Assembly (NCBI GenBank): GCA_016297775.1
Contig: JAEDGA010000040.1
Coordinates: 1-11,888, forward strand
DNA: 11,888 bases
Reading direction: 5' to 3'
DNA from: Candidatus Methanomethylophilaceae archaeon
Lineage (GTDB): Archaea > Thermoplasmatota > Thermoplasmata > Methanomassiliicoccales > Methanomethylophilaceae
The translations under genes were made by a program, and so were the position numbers. This document shows positions 1 through 6,907 of the stretch, in pieces. The notes beneath the pieces are model-generated. The model saw only the letters and a program-made list of their open reading frames with translations. It was not told the DNA's origin and ran no database searches. Each line of letters opens with the position of its first letter. Position 1 is the stretch's first letter.

Positions 1-87
1 GAGATGACCGGTTGACGACCTCGTAAGGAACACCGATCGGAAATATTGAAGTGGTTTTTGGATGGCCCCGGTCTCCCGGATGGCACA
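1..87. other. Left-edge intergenic stretch downstream of proS
   Basis: This stretch lies beyond the proS stop codon and no start codon for a further minus-strand gene is visible in it. On the plus strand the open frames entering from the left edge stop at 13-15 (TGA) or 24-26 (TAA), so it may hold the last few codons of a convergent plus-strand gene. A run of five T residues near position 55 on the plus strand could be a weak archaeal oligo-T terminator for such a gene. Too little sequence is present to decide. Confidence 0.3.
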
Positions 88-1509
88 TCACATCGTACGT
101 GCGGCGTACGCCTTCAGTCCGGTGGGTTTTCCGCAGACTATGCACTTGCCCTCGAACTTGCCTTCGGGCCTGTAAGGGGTACCGAGGATCTTGATATCAT
201 GCTCGTCCTCGAACCTGTGTCCGCACTCCTCGTCACCGCACCATCCGAATGAATAGATGCGCAGGTCCGCAGTATCCTCCTTCGGAATCTCGGACATGGA
301 CTGGATATCCTTGGTGGCGTTGTCCTGGAACTCCTTGGCCCTGGCCTTAAGGGTGTTCATGATATCGTCGAGGATGATCTGGGTACCTGGGATGAGCGAA
401 TCCATGGCGATGGTTCCCTTCTCTCCGGTGTCCCTTCTGGCGAATGTTACCACGCCGTTCTCGATGTCGCGGCCTCCGAGTTCGAATCTCAGAGGAACGC
501 CTTTGATCTCCCAATCATAGTACTTGCTTCCGGGACGGTCATCCCTGTCGTCCAGCTTCACACGGAATCCTGCCGACGCGAGTTTCTCCTTCAGTGCCTC
601 GGCGGCGGCACTCACATCGACAGCGTTCTTCTTGGAGAGGATGGGGATGATGACGATCTGGAATGGAGCGATCGCAGGAGGCAGGATGAGACCGTTGTCG
701 TCCCCGTGAACGCTGACGACCGCACCGAGAAGCCTCTCGCTCATTCCGTACGTGGTCTGGTGGACGTACTTGTGCGAACCGTCCTCGTCCTCGTATGTTA
801 TGTTATAAGGTACGGAGAAGTTGGTACGGTAGTGGTGGACGGATCCGAGCTGGAGAGTCCTGTGGTTGGGCATGACGGTATCGATACCCACGGTGTAGTA
901 TGCCCCGGGGAACTTGTCCCACTCGGTACGTCTCAGGAGGGTGTACGGGAGACAGAGCTTGTCCATGATCTTCGCCAGGATGTCCAGGTCCTCCTCGATC
1001 TGCTTCTGTGCATCCTCTTCGGTGTCGTGACATGTGTGCGACTCGAAGAAGTGGATCTCCCTGACGCGTATGAACGGACGGGTCTGCTTGGTCTCGTAAC
1101 GGAAGGTGTTGACGATCTGATAGGTCTTGAGGGGGAGGTCCTGGTGGGATCTGACCCAGAGGGAGAACATGGGATACATGGCGGTCTCCGATGTGGGTCT
1201 GGTGACCAGACGTACGTCCAGCTCGTTCTGTCCCGCGTGAGTGACCCAGTATACCTCGTTGTCGAATCCCTTGATGTGGTCCTTCTCCTTCTTGAACTCG
1301 GTCTCGGGGATGAACAGTGGGAAGTTGACCTCGTCGTGATCGGTGGCGTCCAGCTCCTGTCTGATATAGGTGTCGATGAACCTCATTATCTTCCAACCGT
1401 ACGGGGTCCATACGTTCATTCCCTTGATGGGGTACCTCTTGTCGCAGAGGTTGGCCCTCTCCACCATCTCCAGATACCATTCGGCGTAGTTCTCGTATTT
1501 GCCTACCAT
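88..1509 (-). CDS. proS: Prolyl-tRNA synthetase, archaeal/eukaryote type
   Basis: A class II aminoacyl-tRNA synthetase that charges tRNA-Pro with proline in the cytoplasm. The 473-residue length fits the archaeal/eukaryote-like form, which lacks the bacterial editing insertion. Visible landmarks are the proline-pocket loop TRPTSET (about 103-109), motif 2 beginning at FRYET (136) and running through RPFIRVREIHFF, and motif 3 around HGDDNGLILPP (268-278). The anticodon-binding domain spans about 285-385. The C-terminal zinc-type domain has Cys424, Cys429, Cys456 and Cys459. The ATG start has a Shine-Dalgarno-like GAGGGGATGATC just upstream, and the gene begins 4 bases after the prs stop, so the two are almost certainly co-transcribed. 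One oddity is that the protein ends in Met, where this ProRS type, as I recall it, ends in a tyrosine whose carboxylate reaches the active site. Family assignment is very secure. Confidence 0.97.
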   Translation of the reverse strand: MVGKYENYAEWYLEMVERANLCDKRYPIKGMNVWTPYGWKIMRFIDTYIRQELDATDHDEVNFPLFIPETEFKKEKDHIKGFDNEVYWVTHAGQNELDVRLVTRPTSETAMYPMFSLWVRSHQDLPLKTYQIVNTFRYETKQTRPFIRVREIHFFESHTCHDTEEDAQKQIEEDLDILAKIMDKLCLPYTLLRRTEWDKFPGAYYTVGIDTVMPNHRTLQLGSVHHYRTNFSVPYNITYEDEDGSHKYVHQTTYGMSERLLGAVVSVHGDDNGLILPPAIAPFQIVIIPILSKKNAVDVSAAAEALKEKLASAGFRVKLDDRDDRPGSKYYDWEIKGVPLRFELGGRDIENGVVTFARRDTGEKGTIAMDSLIPGTQIILDDIMNTLKARAKEFQDNATKDIQSMSEIPKEDTADLRIYSFGWCGDEECGHRFEDEHDIKILGTPYRPEGKFEGKCIVCGKPTGLKAYAARTM

Positions 1510-1513
1510 GCGA

Positions 1514-2368
1514 TCATCCCCTCAGTGCCCTTGCGATGATACCTGCCACGGAGATGTGGGAGACGGGATTCTCCAAGGTGTTGCATGACAGAATACCATC
1601 GAGATAGCTGCCGGTGAGCTTCTCGATTGCGTTGTTGACGAACACACCATGGGTGCATGCGACGTATACGGATTTGGCCCCGGCGGCCTTGAGCTGTGCG
1701 GTAGCCGCCATGATGGTACCTCCCGTGGAGATCATATCGTCCACGATGAGAACGGACTTCCCGTCCACATTGGACTTGGCGGGTTTGATGGTGACCTCGG
1801 TACCGGAGAGACGGGTCTTCTCCAGATGATCGTATTCCACTCCGAGCCTGGTACCGACGTCCTTGGCACGTCCGGCGGCACCGATGTCGGGGGACATCAC
1901 GATGTCGATCCCTTTGTCCCTGAAGTAGTCGGCGATGGATTCCGCCGCCTTGAGGTCGGTGGTGGGACAGGTGAAGTAACGGAGGACGTCCTCCTTGTGG
2001 ATGTCGATGGTGATCACGCGGTCGCAGTTCATGTTGATGACCTTGCAGACCACCTTGGCGGATTCGGGTTCACCGTTCTTGAAGATGCGGTCCTGTCTGG
2101 CGTATCCGAAGTAGGGGATGACGCACGTCACGGATCTGGCACCCAGATTCCTGACCACGTCCTGGAGGAGGAGCATCTCCACCAGGTTCCCGTCGGGATA
2201 CGTGTTCTGGACAATGACGACATCGTCGTCGAGTGACTCTGCATCGATACGTGTGTAACACTCCCCGTCGGGGAATCTCGTGGATGCGGCGGCTATGAAC
2301 TGACAATCCAACGCCGTCGCGAGTTCCTTAGCCAAGTCCCTGGAAGAAGAACCGCCTACTACTATCAT
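1514..2368 (-). CDS. prs: Ribose-phosphate pyrophosphokinase (PRPP synthetase)
   Basis: Makes phosphoribosyl pyrophosphate from ribose 5-phosphate and ATP, feeding purine, pyrimidine, histidine and tryptophan synthesis. The start used here gives 284 residues, the usual archaeal length, beginning MIVVGGSSSRDLAKELA. The open frame extends 45 codons further upstream to 2503, but that extension overlaps the start of the divergent herA gene and does not resemble the family, so it is excluded. Motifs include FPDGE near the N-terminus, the flexible-loop region PYFGYARQDR, the divalent-metal site around TIDIHKED, and the PRPP-binding loop VLIVDDMISTGGT. No good Shine-Dalgarno site precedes this ATG, but a TATA-like TTAAA lies about 27 bases upstream, which suggests a leaderless mRNA. 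The gene is followed closely by proS. Confidence 0.95.
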   Translation of the reverse strand: MIVVGGSSSRDLAKELATALDCQFIAAASTRFPDGECYTRIDAESLDDDVVIVQNTYPDGNLVEMLLLQDVVRNLGARSVTCVIPYFGYARQDRIFKNGEPESAKVVCKVINMNCDRVITIDIHKEDVLRYFTCPTTDLKAAESIADYFRDKGIDIVMSPDIGAAGRAKDVGTRLGVEYDHLEKTRLSGTEVTIKPAKSNVDGKSVLIVDDMISTGGTIMAATAQLKAAGAKSVYVACTHGVFVNNAIEKLTGSYLDGILSCNTLENPVSHISVAGIIARALRG

Positions 2369-2392
2369 GTGCCTGTCTATGGATACCTTCCC

Positions 2393-2397
2393 TTTAA
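2393..2397 (-). promoter_or_regulatory. Putative TATA box for prs
   Basis: On the minus strand this reads TTAAA within TCCTTAAAGG, centred about 27 bases before the A of the prs ATG. Archaeal TATA boxes sit about 26-27 bases before the transcription start, so the mRNA would begin at or next to the start codon. This fits the 284-residue start and the lack of a Shine-Dalgarno site. The call rests on spacing and a short AT-rich core only. Confidence 0.5.
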
Positions 2398-2427
2398 GGA
2401 TTGCGCGCGCGAGAACGACCGCGCCTC

Positions 2428-2433
2428 TTATAA
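2428..2433 (+). promoter_or_regulatory. Putative TATA box for herA
   Basis: TTATAA stands out in a GC-rich stretch and is centred about 38 bases before the herA ATG, predicting transcription from near 2457 and a leader of roughly 12 bases. It lies about 35 bases from the prs box on the other strand, with an alternating GCGCGCGC (2403-2410) between them, making a compact divergent promoter. Confidence 0.5.
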
Positions 2434-2468
2434 CCCATGGGATACTATGAACCGGCAGGGATGCATCA

Positions 2469-3998
2469 ATGACCGATGGACAGGATAACGTCGAGGAGAC
2501 CATTCAGGTCGACATCACCGCGGTCCGCGAGGACGGTACCACGGATACAGTGGGCGACGATGTCATGGGTACGATATTCGGAGATGTGGGTACGAACAGT
2601 TTCAAGTTCGCCGTGACCGGGAGCGCGGAGCGCTCCGATTACATCTCCGCGGAGCACCCGGACTGCGGACCCGTGCTGTGCCAGATTGGAAGTATCGTCA
2701 GGAAGACGTCCATTACTCTGGAGAAGGCGCTGGATGCCGAATGCAACGATGCATCCAGGGACAAGATAATCGCCACCGCGGACGTGATCGGTTACAAGGA
2801 CGACAAGGGATTGCTGCAGATCCCGAGGACCACCTTCCTCGCCGGTACCCGTGTCAGACGTGCCGAACCTGATTTCATAAGGAAGGTGCTTGGTCTAAGG
2901 GATGATTCCAAGACATGCGCTTACATCGGCATGCTCAGGGGTTACGACATGCCCATGATGCTGGACATCAACAACCTGGTACAGCGTCACGTGAGCATAT
3001 TGGCAAAGACCGGGGGAGGCAAGAGTTACATCTCCGGGGACATAATCGAAGAACTGATGAAACATAACGTCACATGCGTTATTGTCGATCCCCACGGGGA
3101 ATACGGAGCCATGCGCGAACCGTCGGAATCCGGGGATGAGAGATTCGGTATCGAACCGCACGGATATTCCGATTCCATCATAGAATTCGGCGTACAGGAA
3201 TCTGACGATATGAAACCACTGAGATTCACCTTCAAATCGTTGGATTCCAGAGATATCCTGGACCTTCTTCCGTCATCGGATTCCAAGAACGGTCTGTCCG
3301 CTCTGAACAAGGCGATGGAGGCGGTGAAGGAGAGGAAACCGCTGTATTCCGTCAAGGATGTGATAGATGAGCTGTCCGCATCCGAATCGGGGAAGGTGTA
3401 TTCGCTGATGGCCGATCTGGAGGCCGTGGATGCCCTGGGTCTGTTCGCGGAGAGAGGTACCCACATCACCGAACTGATACAGAAGGGCAAGACCACGATA
3501 CTGAACCTGAAAGGGGTCGCTCCGGACATACAGCAGATAATCGTCAGAAGGCTCGGCACCATGCTGTTCGAGCTGAGGAAGGCGGACAAGGTCCCGCCGC
3601 TGATGATGGTGTTGGAGGAGGCCCACAACTATTGCCCGCAGAACGAGGGCACCCTGTGCAAGAAGATCATCACCACCATAGCATCCGAGGGAAGGAAGTT
3701 CGGTCTGGGTCTGATGGTTATCAGCCAGAGGCCGGCGAAGATAGACAAGAACGTACTGTCCCAGTGCGGTACGCAGATCATATTGAAGGTCACGAATCCC
3801 AACGACCTGAAGGCCATAACGGCATCCATAGAGGGCCTGACGGGAGGGATGGAACAGGACATACCGGGACTGCCCATAGGTACCGCCATGGTGGTGGGTG
3901 CGGGCATACAGACACCGATGCTGGTGGAGGTACGTCCCAGAGAGAGCAGGCACGGAGGTGCCAGCGTACAGATTCTGGAGAATGATGACGATGAATGA
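2469..3998 (+). CDS. herA: HerA-family DNA translocase/helicase ATPase
   Basis: A hexameric HerA/FtsK-superfamily ATPase. Archaeal HerA works with the NurA nuclease, and with Mre11-Rad50, in resecting DNA ends. The 509-residue protein has an N-terminal HAS-barrel region (about 32-130, starting at MGTIFGDVGTNSF) and a RecA-like motor. The Walker A is AKTGGGKSY (179-187), followed by a VIVDPHGEY strand (204-212). The Walker B is LMMVLEEAH (378-386), with Glu residues at 383-384. A conserved distal block, SEGRKFGLGLMVISQRPAKI, begins at about residue 406 and includes the QRP at 420-422. The acidic N-terminus of about 30 residues and the acidic tail (ENDDDE) lie outside the domains. No nurA, mre11 or rad50 is adjacent; the next gene is DUF357, which overlaps its end. 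The start at 2469 is the plausible in-frame ATG after the TATA box. Confidence 0.93.
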   Translation: MTDGQDNVEETIQVDITAVREDGTTDTVGDDVMGTIFGDVGTNSFKFAVTGSAERSDYISAEHPDCGPVLCQIGSIVRKTSITLEKALDAECNDASRDKIIATADVIGYKDDKGLLQIPRTTFLAGTRVRRAEPDFIRKVLGLRDDSKTCAYIGMLRGYDMPMMLDINNLVQRHVSILAKTGGGKSYISGDIIEELMKHNVTCVIVDPHGEYGAMREPSESGDERFGIEPHGYSDSIIEFGVQESDDMKPLRFTFKSLDSRDILDLLPSSDSKNGLSALNKAMEAVKERKPLYSVKDVIDELSASESGKVYSLMADLEAVDALGLFAERGTHITELIQKGKTTILNLKGVAPDIQQIIVRRLGTMLFELRKADKVPPLMMVLEEAHNYCPQNEGTLCKKIITTIASEGRKFGLGLMVISQRPAKIDKNVLSQCGTQIILKVTNPNDLKAITASIEGLTGGMEQDIPGLPIGTAMVVGAGIQTPMLVEVRPRESRHGGASVQILENDDDE

Positions 3999-4284
3999 CA
4001 CCATCACGGAAGCCAAGATAGACAGATACCTGGACATCACCAGGAGGGCCCTGGAGAAATTGAAGGTGGTCACACCCGACCGTTCCTTCGGGAAGAGACT
4101 GGCGGATGATTTCCTGACGATGGCCACATCCTACTATGAGGATGCCAAGCACTTCAGGGCACAGGGGGATTTCGTCACCGCCTTCGCATCCGTCAACTAT
4201 GCGCACGGATGGATAGACTGCGGGGCGAGGATCGGTCTGTGGGACGTGGACGGGGACGATGTCCTGTTCACCCTGTTCGAGTGA
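3991..4284 (+). CDS. DUF357 family protein
   Basis: A small archaeal protein of unknown function with the DUF357 signature. It begins with helix-forming MNDTITEAKIDRYLDITRRAL and continues through a middle block DFLTMATSYYEDAKHF. It ends in the characteristic NYAHGWIDCGARIGLWDVDG. The chosen start gives 97 residues and overlaps the herA stop by 8 bases, so it is translationally linked to herA. Two other in-frame ATGs occur at 3982 and 3985; a GGAG at 3977-3980 is spaced 10 bases from the 3991 ATG and 4 from the 3985 ATG, so 3985 is also possible. The open frame further upstream lies inside herA and has no family similarity. No membrane segment or signal peptide is visible. Function is unknown; linkage to herA is the only contextual clue. 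Confidence 0.9.
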   Translation: MNDTITEAKIDRYLDITRRALEKLKVVTPDRSFGKRLADDFLTMATSYYEDAKHFRAQGDFVTAFASVNYAHGWIDCGARIGLWDVDGDDVLFTLFE

Positions 4285-4286
4285 TA

Positions 4287-5123
4287 TCAGAGGAATCTCG
4301 GAAGCTCGTCCGTGGACGAGCACGAATATGTGGGGACATCTCCCAGGATCTCCCTGACCTCATCCTCGGGAAGTGTGGTGAATATGCTGTGACCTAGCAT
4401 GCACATTCCCGCGTTGCCGTGAGGTGCCAGCAGATCCAACGCCTTCCTGACGTCCTCGGATTCCAGACCTACCGAGCGTGAGAATTCCCCGGAGAGAGAG
4501 AACAGTCTCTTCTCGGTGGGATCGTCCATGAACCTTCTGACACACGATTCACCTACGGATTCCATCCTGGCACATACGTCCCTGTCATCCAATACCGATC
4601 CCGTATGCATCTTCCTTCCCACCACGGCCAAGGTCAGTGTCCTGAATTCAATACCTGTGCCTATGACCTCTCCGTGGGGAGGGATCCCTGCACGTACCCT
4701 CACCGGCTGATGTACCGGCAGGGACAGCGCGGACACGTCACCCAATCCCCCGCCCCCTTCGATCTCCGCCCTGTGGGCACGGAGGAACGCATCATCTATG
4801 TCCCCGGACAGTGCCAACGCGGTCGCGATGGCACCGGCGGCGGACATGCCGAATCCCTGTCCCACCGGAAGGTCGTTGGTCACCGTTACATCGTATCCCC
4901 TGCCGGGGGCCATGGACTCCATCAGACATCTGGTGACCTTCGCATCCGATTCGATGCCGTCCATTGTGACCACCACCTTATCGTCGGAGCGTTCCTCCAA
5001 CACCACTTTGGAACCCAGGGAGATGCGTATGCCCGCACCTATGGATCCCGTGGTCGCCATGTCCCCGGTCCTGACCGGACGGAAGAAACAGGTTATGTGA
5101 CCCGGACAGAAGGTCCGGATCAT
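4287..5123 (-). CDS. Pantoate kinase (archaeal CoA biosynthesis)
   Basis: A GHMP-superfamily kinase that phosphorylates pantoate to 4-phosphopantoate, the archaea-specific route into CoA in place of bacterial pantothenate kinase. Characteristic segments of the 278-residue protein are CPGHITCFF near the N-terminus (6-14), GSIGAGI (26-32), the GHMP ATP-binding loop PVGQGFGMSAAGA (86-98), GGGGLGDVSA (123-132) and the C-terminal HGNAGMCMLGHSIF (235-248). Its start overlaps the coaBC stop in an ATGA arrangement, so the two CoA enzymes are translationally coupled. The next archaeal enzyme, phosphopantothenate synthetase, is not in the window. The stop codon is 2 bases from the stop of the convergent DUF357 gene. 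The pathway context agrees with the motif-based call. Confidence 0.9.
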   Translation of the reverse strand: MIRTFCPGHITCFFRPVRTGDMATTGSIGAGIRISLGSKVVLEERSDDKVVVTMDGIESDAKVTRCLMESMAPGRGYDVTVTNDLPVGQGFGMSAAGAIATALALSGDIDDAFLRAHRAEIEGGGGLGDVSALSLPVHQPVRVRAGIPPHGEVIGTGIEFRTLTLAVVGRKMHTGSVLDDRDVCARMESVGESCVRRFMDDPTEKRLFSLSGEFSRSVGLESEDVRKALDLLAPHGNAGMCMLGHSIFTTLPEDEVREILGDVPTYSCSSTDELPRFL

Positions 5124-6307
5124 AGGAGTCCCGAACAGAAGTCCATGATGGAATCGGCGACCTTGCCCTTGGGTCCGGAGATCTCCTTCTCGGAATCGCC
5201 GGTGATGAGGATGACGGATGTCGCGGACCTTCCGGCCGCATCGATGTCGTTGGCCACGATTGCGGTAAGGTCATACATCTCCATCCTGGCCCTGGCCTTG
5301 GCGATGAGGTCGCTCTTGGACATTCCGGATTCCGCTTTGAATCCGATGACCTTGTCGCATCTCTCGCGTATGTACGGGAGCACCTTGGGAACAGGCTGTA
5401 ACTTGACATCGAAAGTCTGATCGCTCGGCACCTTACCCTTCTCGACGTGATCGGGAGTGAAGTCCGCAAGTGCGGCGGGGACGATGACGATGTCGTGGTC
5501 TATGGTACGTACCATGTCGCACAGCTGTGCCACGGATTCGAAACGTTTGATGGGGATGTAATCGGGAAGTGCCACACTGGTACCTCCCATCCACAGCTCC
5601 ACGTCGGATCCGCGCTCGAACGCACGCTCGGCCAGCTTGACGGCCATGAGACCGGTGGAACGGTTGGTGACTATCCTCATATCGTCGATGGGTTCCTCGG
5701 AACGTCCTCCGATGATCAGGATCCTCTTCTTCTTGAGATCGTCCTTGGATGTGAGTCTGAACGCCCATGCCACGATCTCGTCCTTGGATGCCACCTTGGC
5801 CCTGTTGTCGGACAGGTGGGGGCCTATGAACGATACGCCCCAGGATTCCAACCTGGCGATGTTCTCCTTCACCGCGGGATGGTTCATCATGGAGTTGTGC
5901 ATGGCGGGTGCGATGGCGATGGGTATACCTGCACCCAGCGCCACGGTCGCCATGGATGTCACCGGCGTATCGTCTATGCCGGATGCGATCTTGGAGATCG
6001 TGTTGGCGGTGGCAGGATAGATGAGGAGTGCATCGGCGATGCCCTTGTCGAACATCTCGACATGTTCCGTCTTGCCGGTGAGCTTGGTCACGGGCTTGCG
6101 TCCGGAAGCGAACTCCATGGACAGCGGGGTGATTATCTCCTGTGCTCCGTCGCTCATGACGGGGATGACGTTGGCACCGTGACGGATGAGTTCCCTGATG
6201 GTGGAGAAACATTCCGTTGCGGCTATGCTTCCGGTTATCCCGATCACGATGGTCTTACCTCTCAGCTTGTTGCTCTTCTCACAATAGATCTCCTCAGACG
6301 GATGCAT
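5120..6307 (-). CDS. coaBC: Bifunctional CoaBC: phosphopantothenate-cysteine ligase / phosphopantothenoylcysteine decarboxylase
   Basis: Catalyses two successive CoA steps: joining 4'-phosphopantothenate to cysteine (CoaB half) and decarboxylating the product to 4'-phosphopantetheine (CoaC half, FMN-dependent). The N-terminal flavoprotein domain (about 17-185) shows GITGSIAATE, the TEHVEM histidine (82), PATANTISKIASGI and the PAMHNSMMNHPAV segment. The C-terminal ligase domain (about 193-395) shows IIGGRSEEPIDDMRIVTNRS, the PAALADFTP motif, a nearby KGKVPS lysine and KVIGFKAE. Length is 395 residues, usual for the fusion. A strong Shine-Dalgarno site, GAGGTGAGG, overlaps the tmk stop just upstream. 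The ligase signature departs from the common form: the segment after NRSTG is LMAV, where I expect KMG. Confidence 0.95.
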   Translation of the reverse strand: MHPSEEIYCEKSNKLRGKTIVIGITGSIAATECFSTIRELIRHGANVIPVMSDGAQEIITPLSMEFASGRKPVTKLTGKTEHVEMFDKGIADALLIYPATANTISKIASGIDDTPVTSMATVALGAGIPIAIAPAMHNSMMNHPAVKENIARLESWGVSFIGPHLSDNRAKVASKDEIVAWAFRLTSKDDLKKKRILIIGGRSEEPIDDMRIVTNRSTGLMAVKLAERAFERGSDVELWMGGTSVALPDYIPIKRFESVAQLCDMVRTIDHDIVIVPAALADFTPDHVEKGKVPSDQTFDVKLQPVPKVLPYIRERCDKVIGFKAESGMSKSDLIAKARARMEMYDLTAIVANDIDAAGRSATSVILITGDSEKEISGPKGKVADSIMDFCSGLL

Positions 6308-6313
6308 GTTTCC

Positions 6314-6907
6314 TCACCTCATTCTCTCCATGATGTATTCCATCGAAACCGATAACAGTTCATCCTGCGGCAGGGATGCGTCCAATATCACGAATCCCTT
6401 CTCCGCGGCTATCTCCAGATATCTGTCCCTGACGCGCCTCTGGAAATCCAGGCGCTCGAACTTGCTTATGTCCTCCCCCCTGCCTGTCACGCGTCCCATG
6501 CCTGTCTCGGGATCTATGTCCAACAGGAAGGTTATGTCCGGTTCGACAGTGACCCTCCCGTTCAGATCCTTCAACAGATCGATGTCCACCGGGGTATCCC
6601 CCGCGGATTGGTATGCAAGGGTGGATGCGTAATAGCGATCGCATACGACCGTCCTTCCGTCCTCCACCATACCGATTATCTCGTCGGTGTGGCAGGCGCG
6701 GTCGGCCATGAAAAGGAACGCTTCCGCATACGGGTTGTCGGTACCCCCATCCCTCAGGATGGATCCGATCCTGCCTTTGGTCGGTTCGGCCGTCGGTATG
6801 GCGGTTACGCCCATGGATGTCAATGCCGCACATATACGGTCGCGTAAGGTCGTCTTACCGGAACCGTCTATGCCTTCGAGAACTATGAACAGACCTCTGC
6901 CCGACAT
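6314..6907 (-). CDS. tmk: Thymidylate kinase
   Basis: Phosphorylates dTMP to dTDP for DNA synthesis. The 197-residue protein has the P-loop EGIDGSGKTT (11-20), FMADR (66-70), the DRYYASTLAYQ motif (90-100) and a lid region GRGEDISKFERLDFQ (142-156), all typical of bacterial/archaeal Tmk. Its first codons overlap the end of the upstream Toprim gene by 25 bases. A TTTAAA box lies about 29 bases before the ATG and no spaced Shine-Dalgarno site is present (AAGG directly abuts the ATG). The gene may therefore be transcribed from its own promoter as well as read through from upstream. coaBC follows after 6 bases. Confidence 0.95.
   Translation of the reverse strand: MSGRGLFIVLEGIDGSGKTTLRDRICAALTSMGVTAIPTAEPTKGRIGSILRDGGTDNPYAEAFLFMADRACHTDEIIGMVEDGRTVVCDRYYASTLAYQSAGDTPVDIDLLKDLNGRVTVEPDITFLLDIDPETGMGRVTGRGEDISKFERLDFQRRVRDRYLEIAAEKGFVILDASLPQDELLSVSMEYIMERMR

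Noticed and set aside
706..1539. Long plus-strand open frame antisense to proS
   Set aside because: It lies over the well-matched proS gene, has no recognisable domain, and reflects the scarcity of stop codons opposite GC-rich coding sequence.
2369..2503. N-terminal extension of prs by 45 codons
   Set aside because: The extra residues do not resemble PRPP synthetases, would overlap the divergent herA start, and would place the predicted TATA box inside the gene.
3273..4127. Minus-strand open frame antisense to herA and DUF357
   Set aside because: Both plus-strand genes are clearly real; the antisense product shows no domain.
5447..6355. Long plus-strand open frame antisense to coaBC
   Set aside because: Covered by a secure CoaBC gene; its composition (rich in Gly, His, Asp and Val) is typical of reversed coding sequence and no domain is visible.
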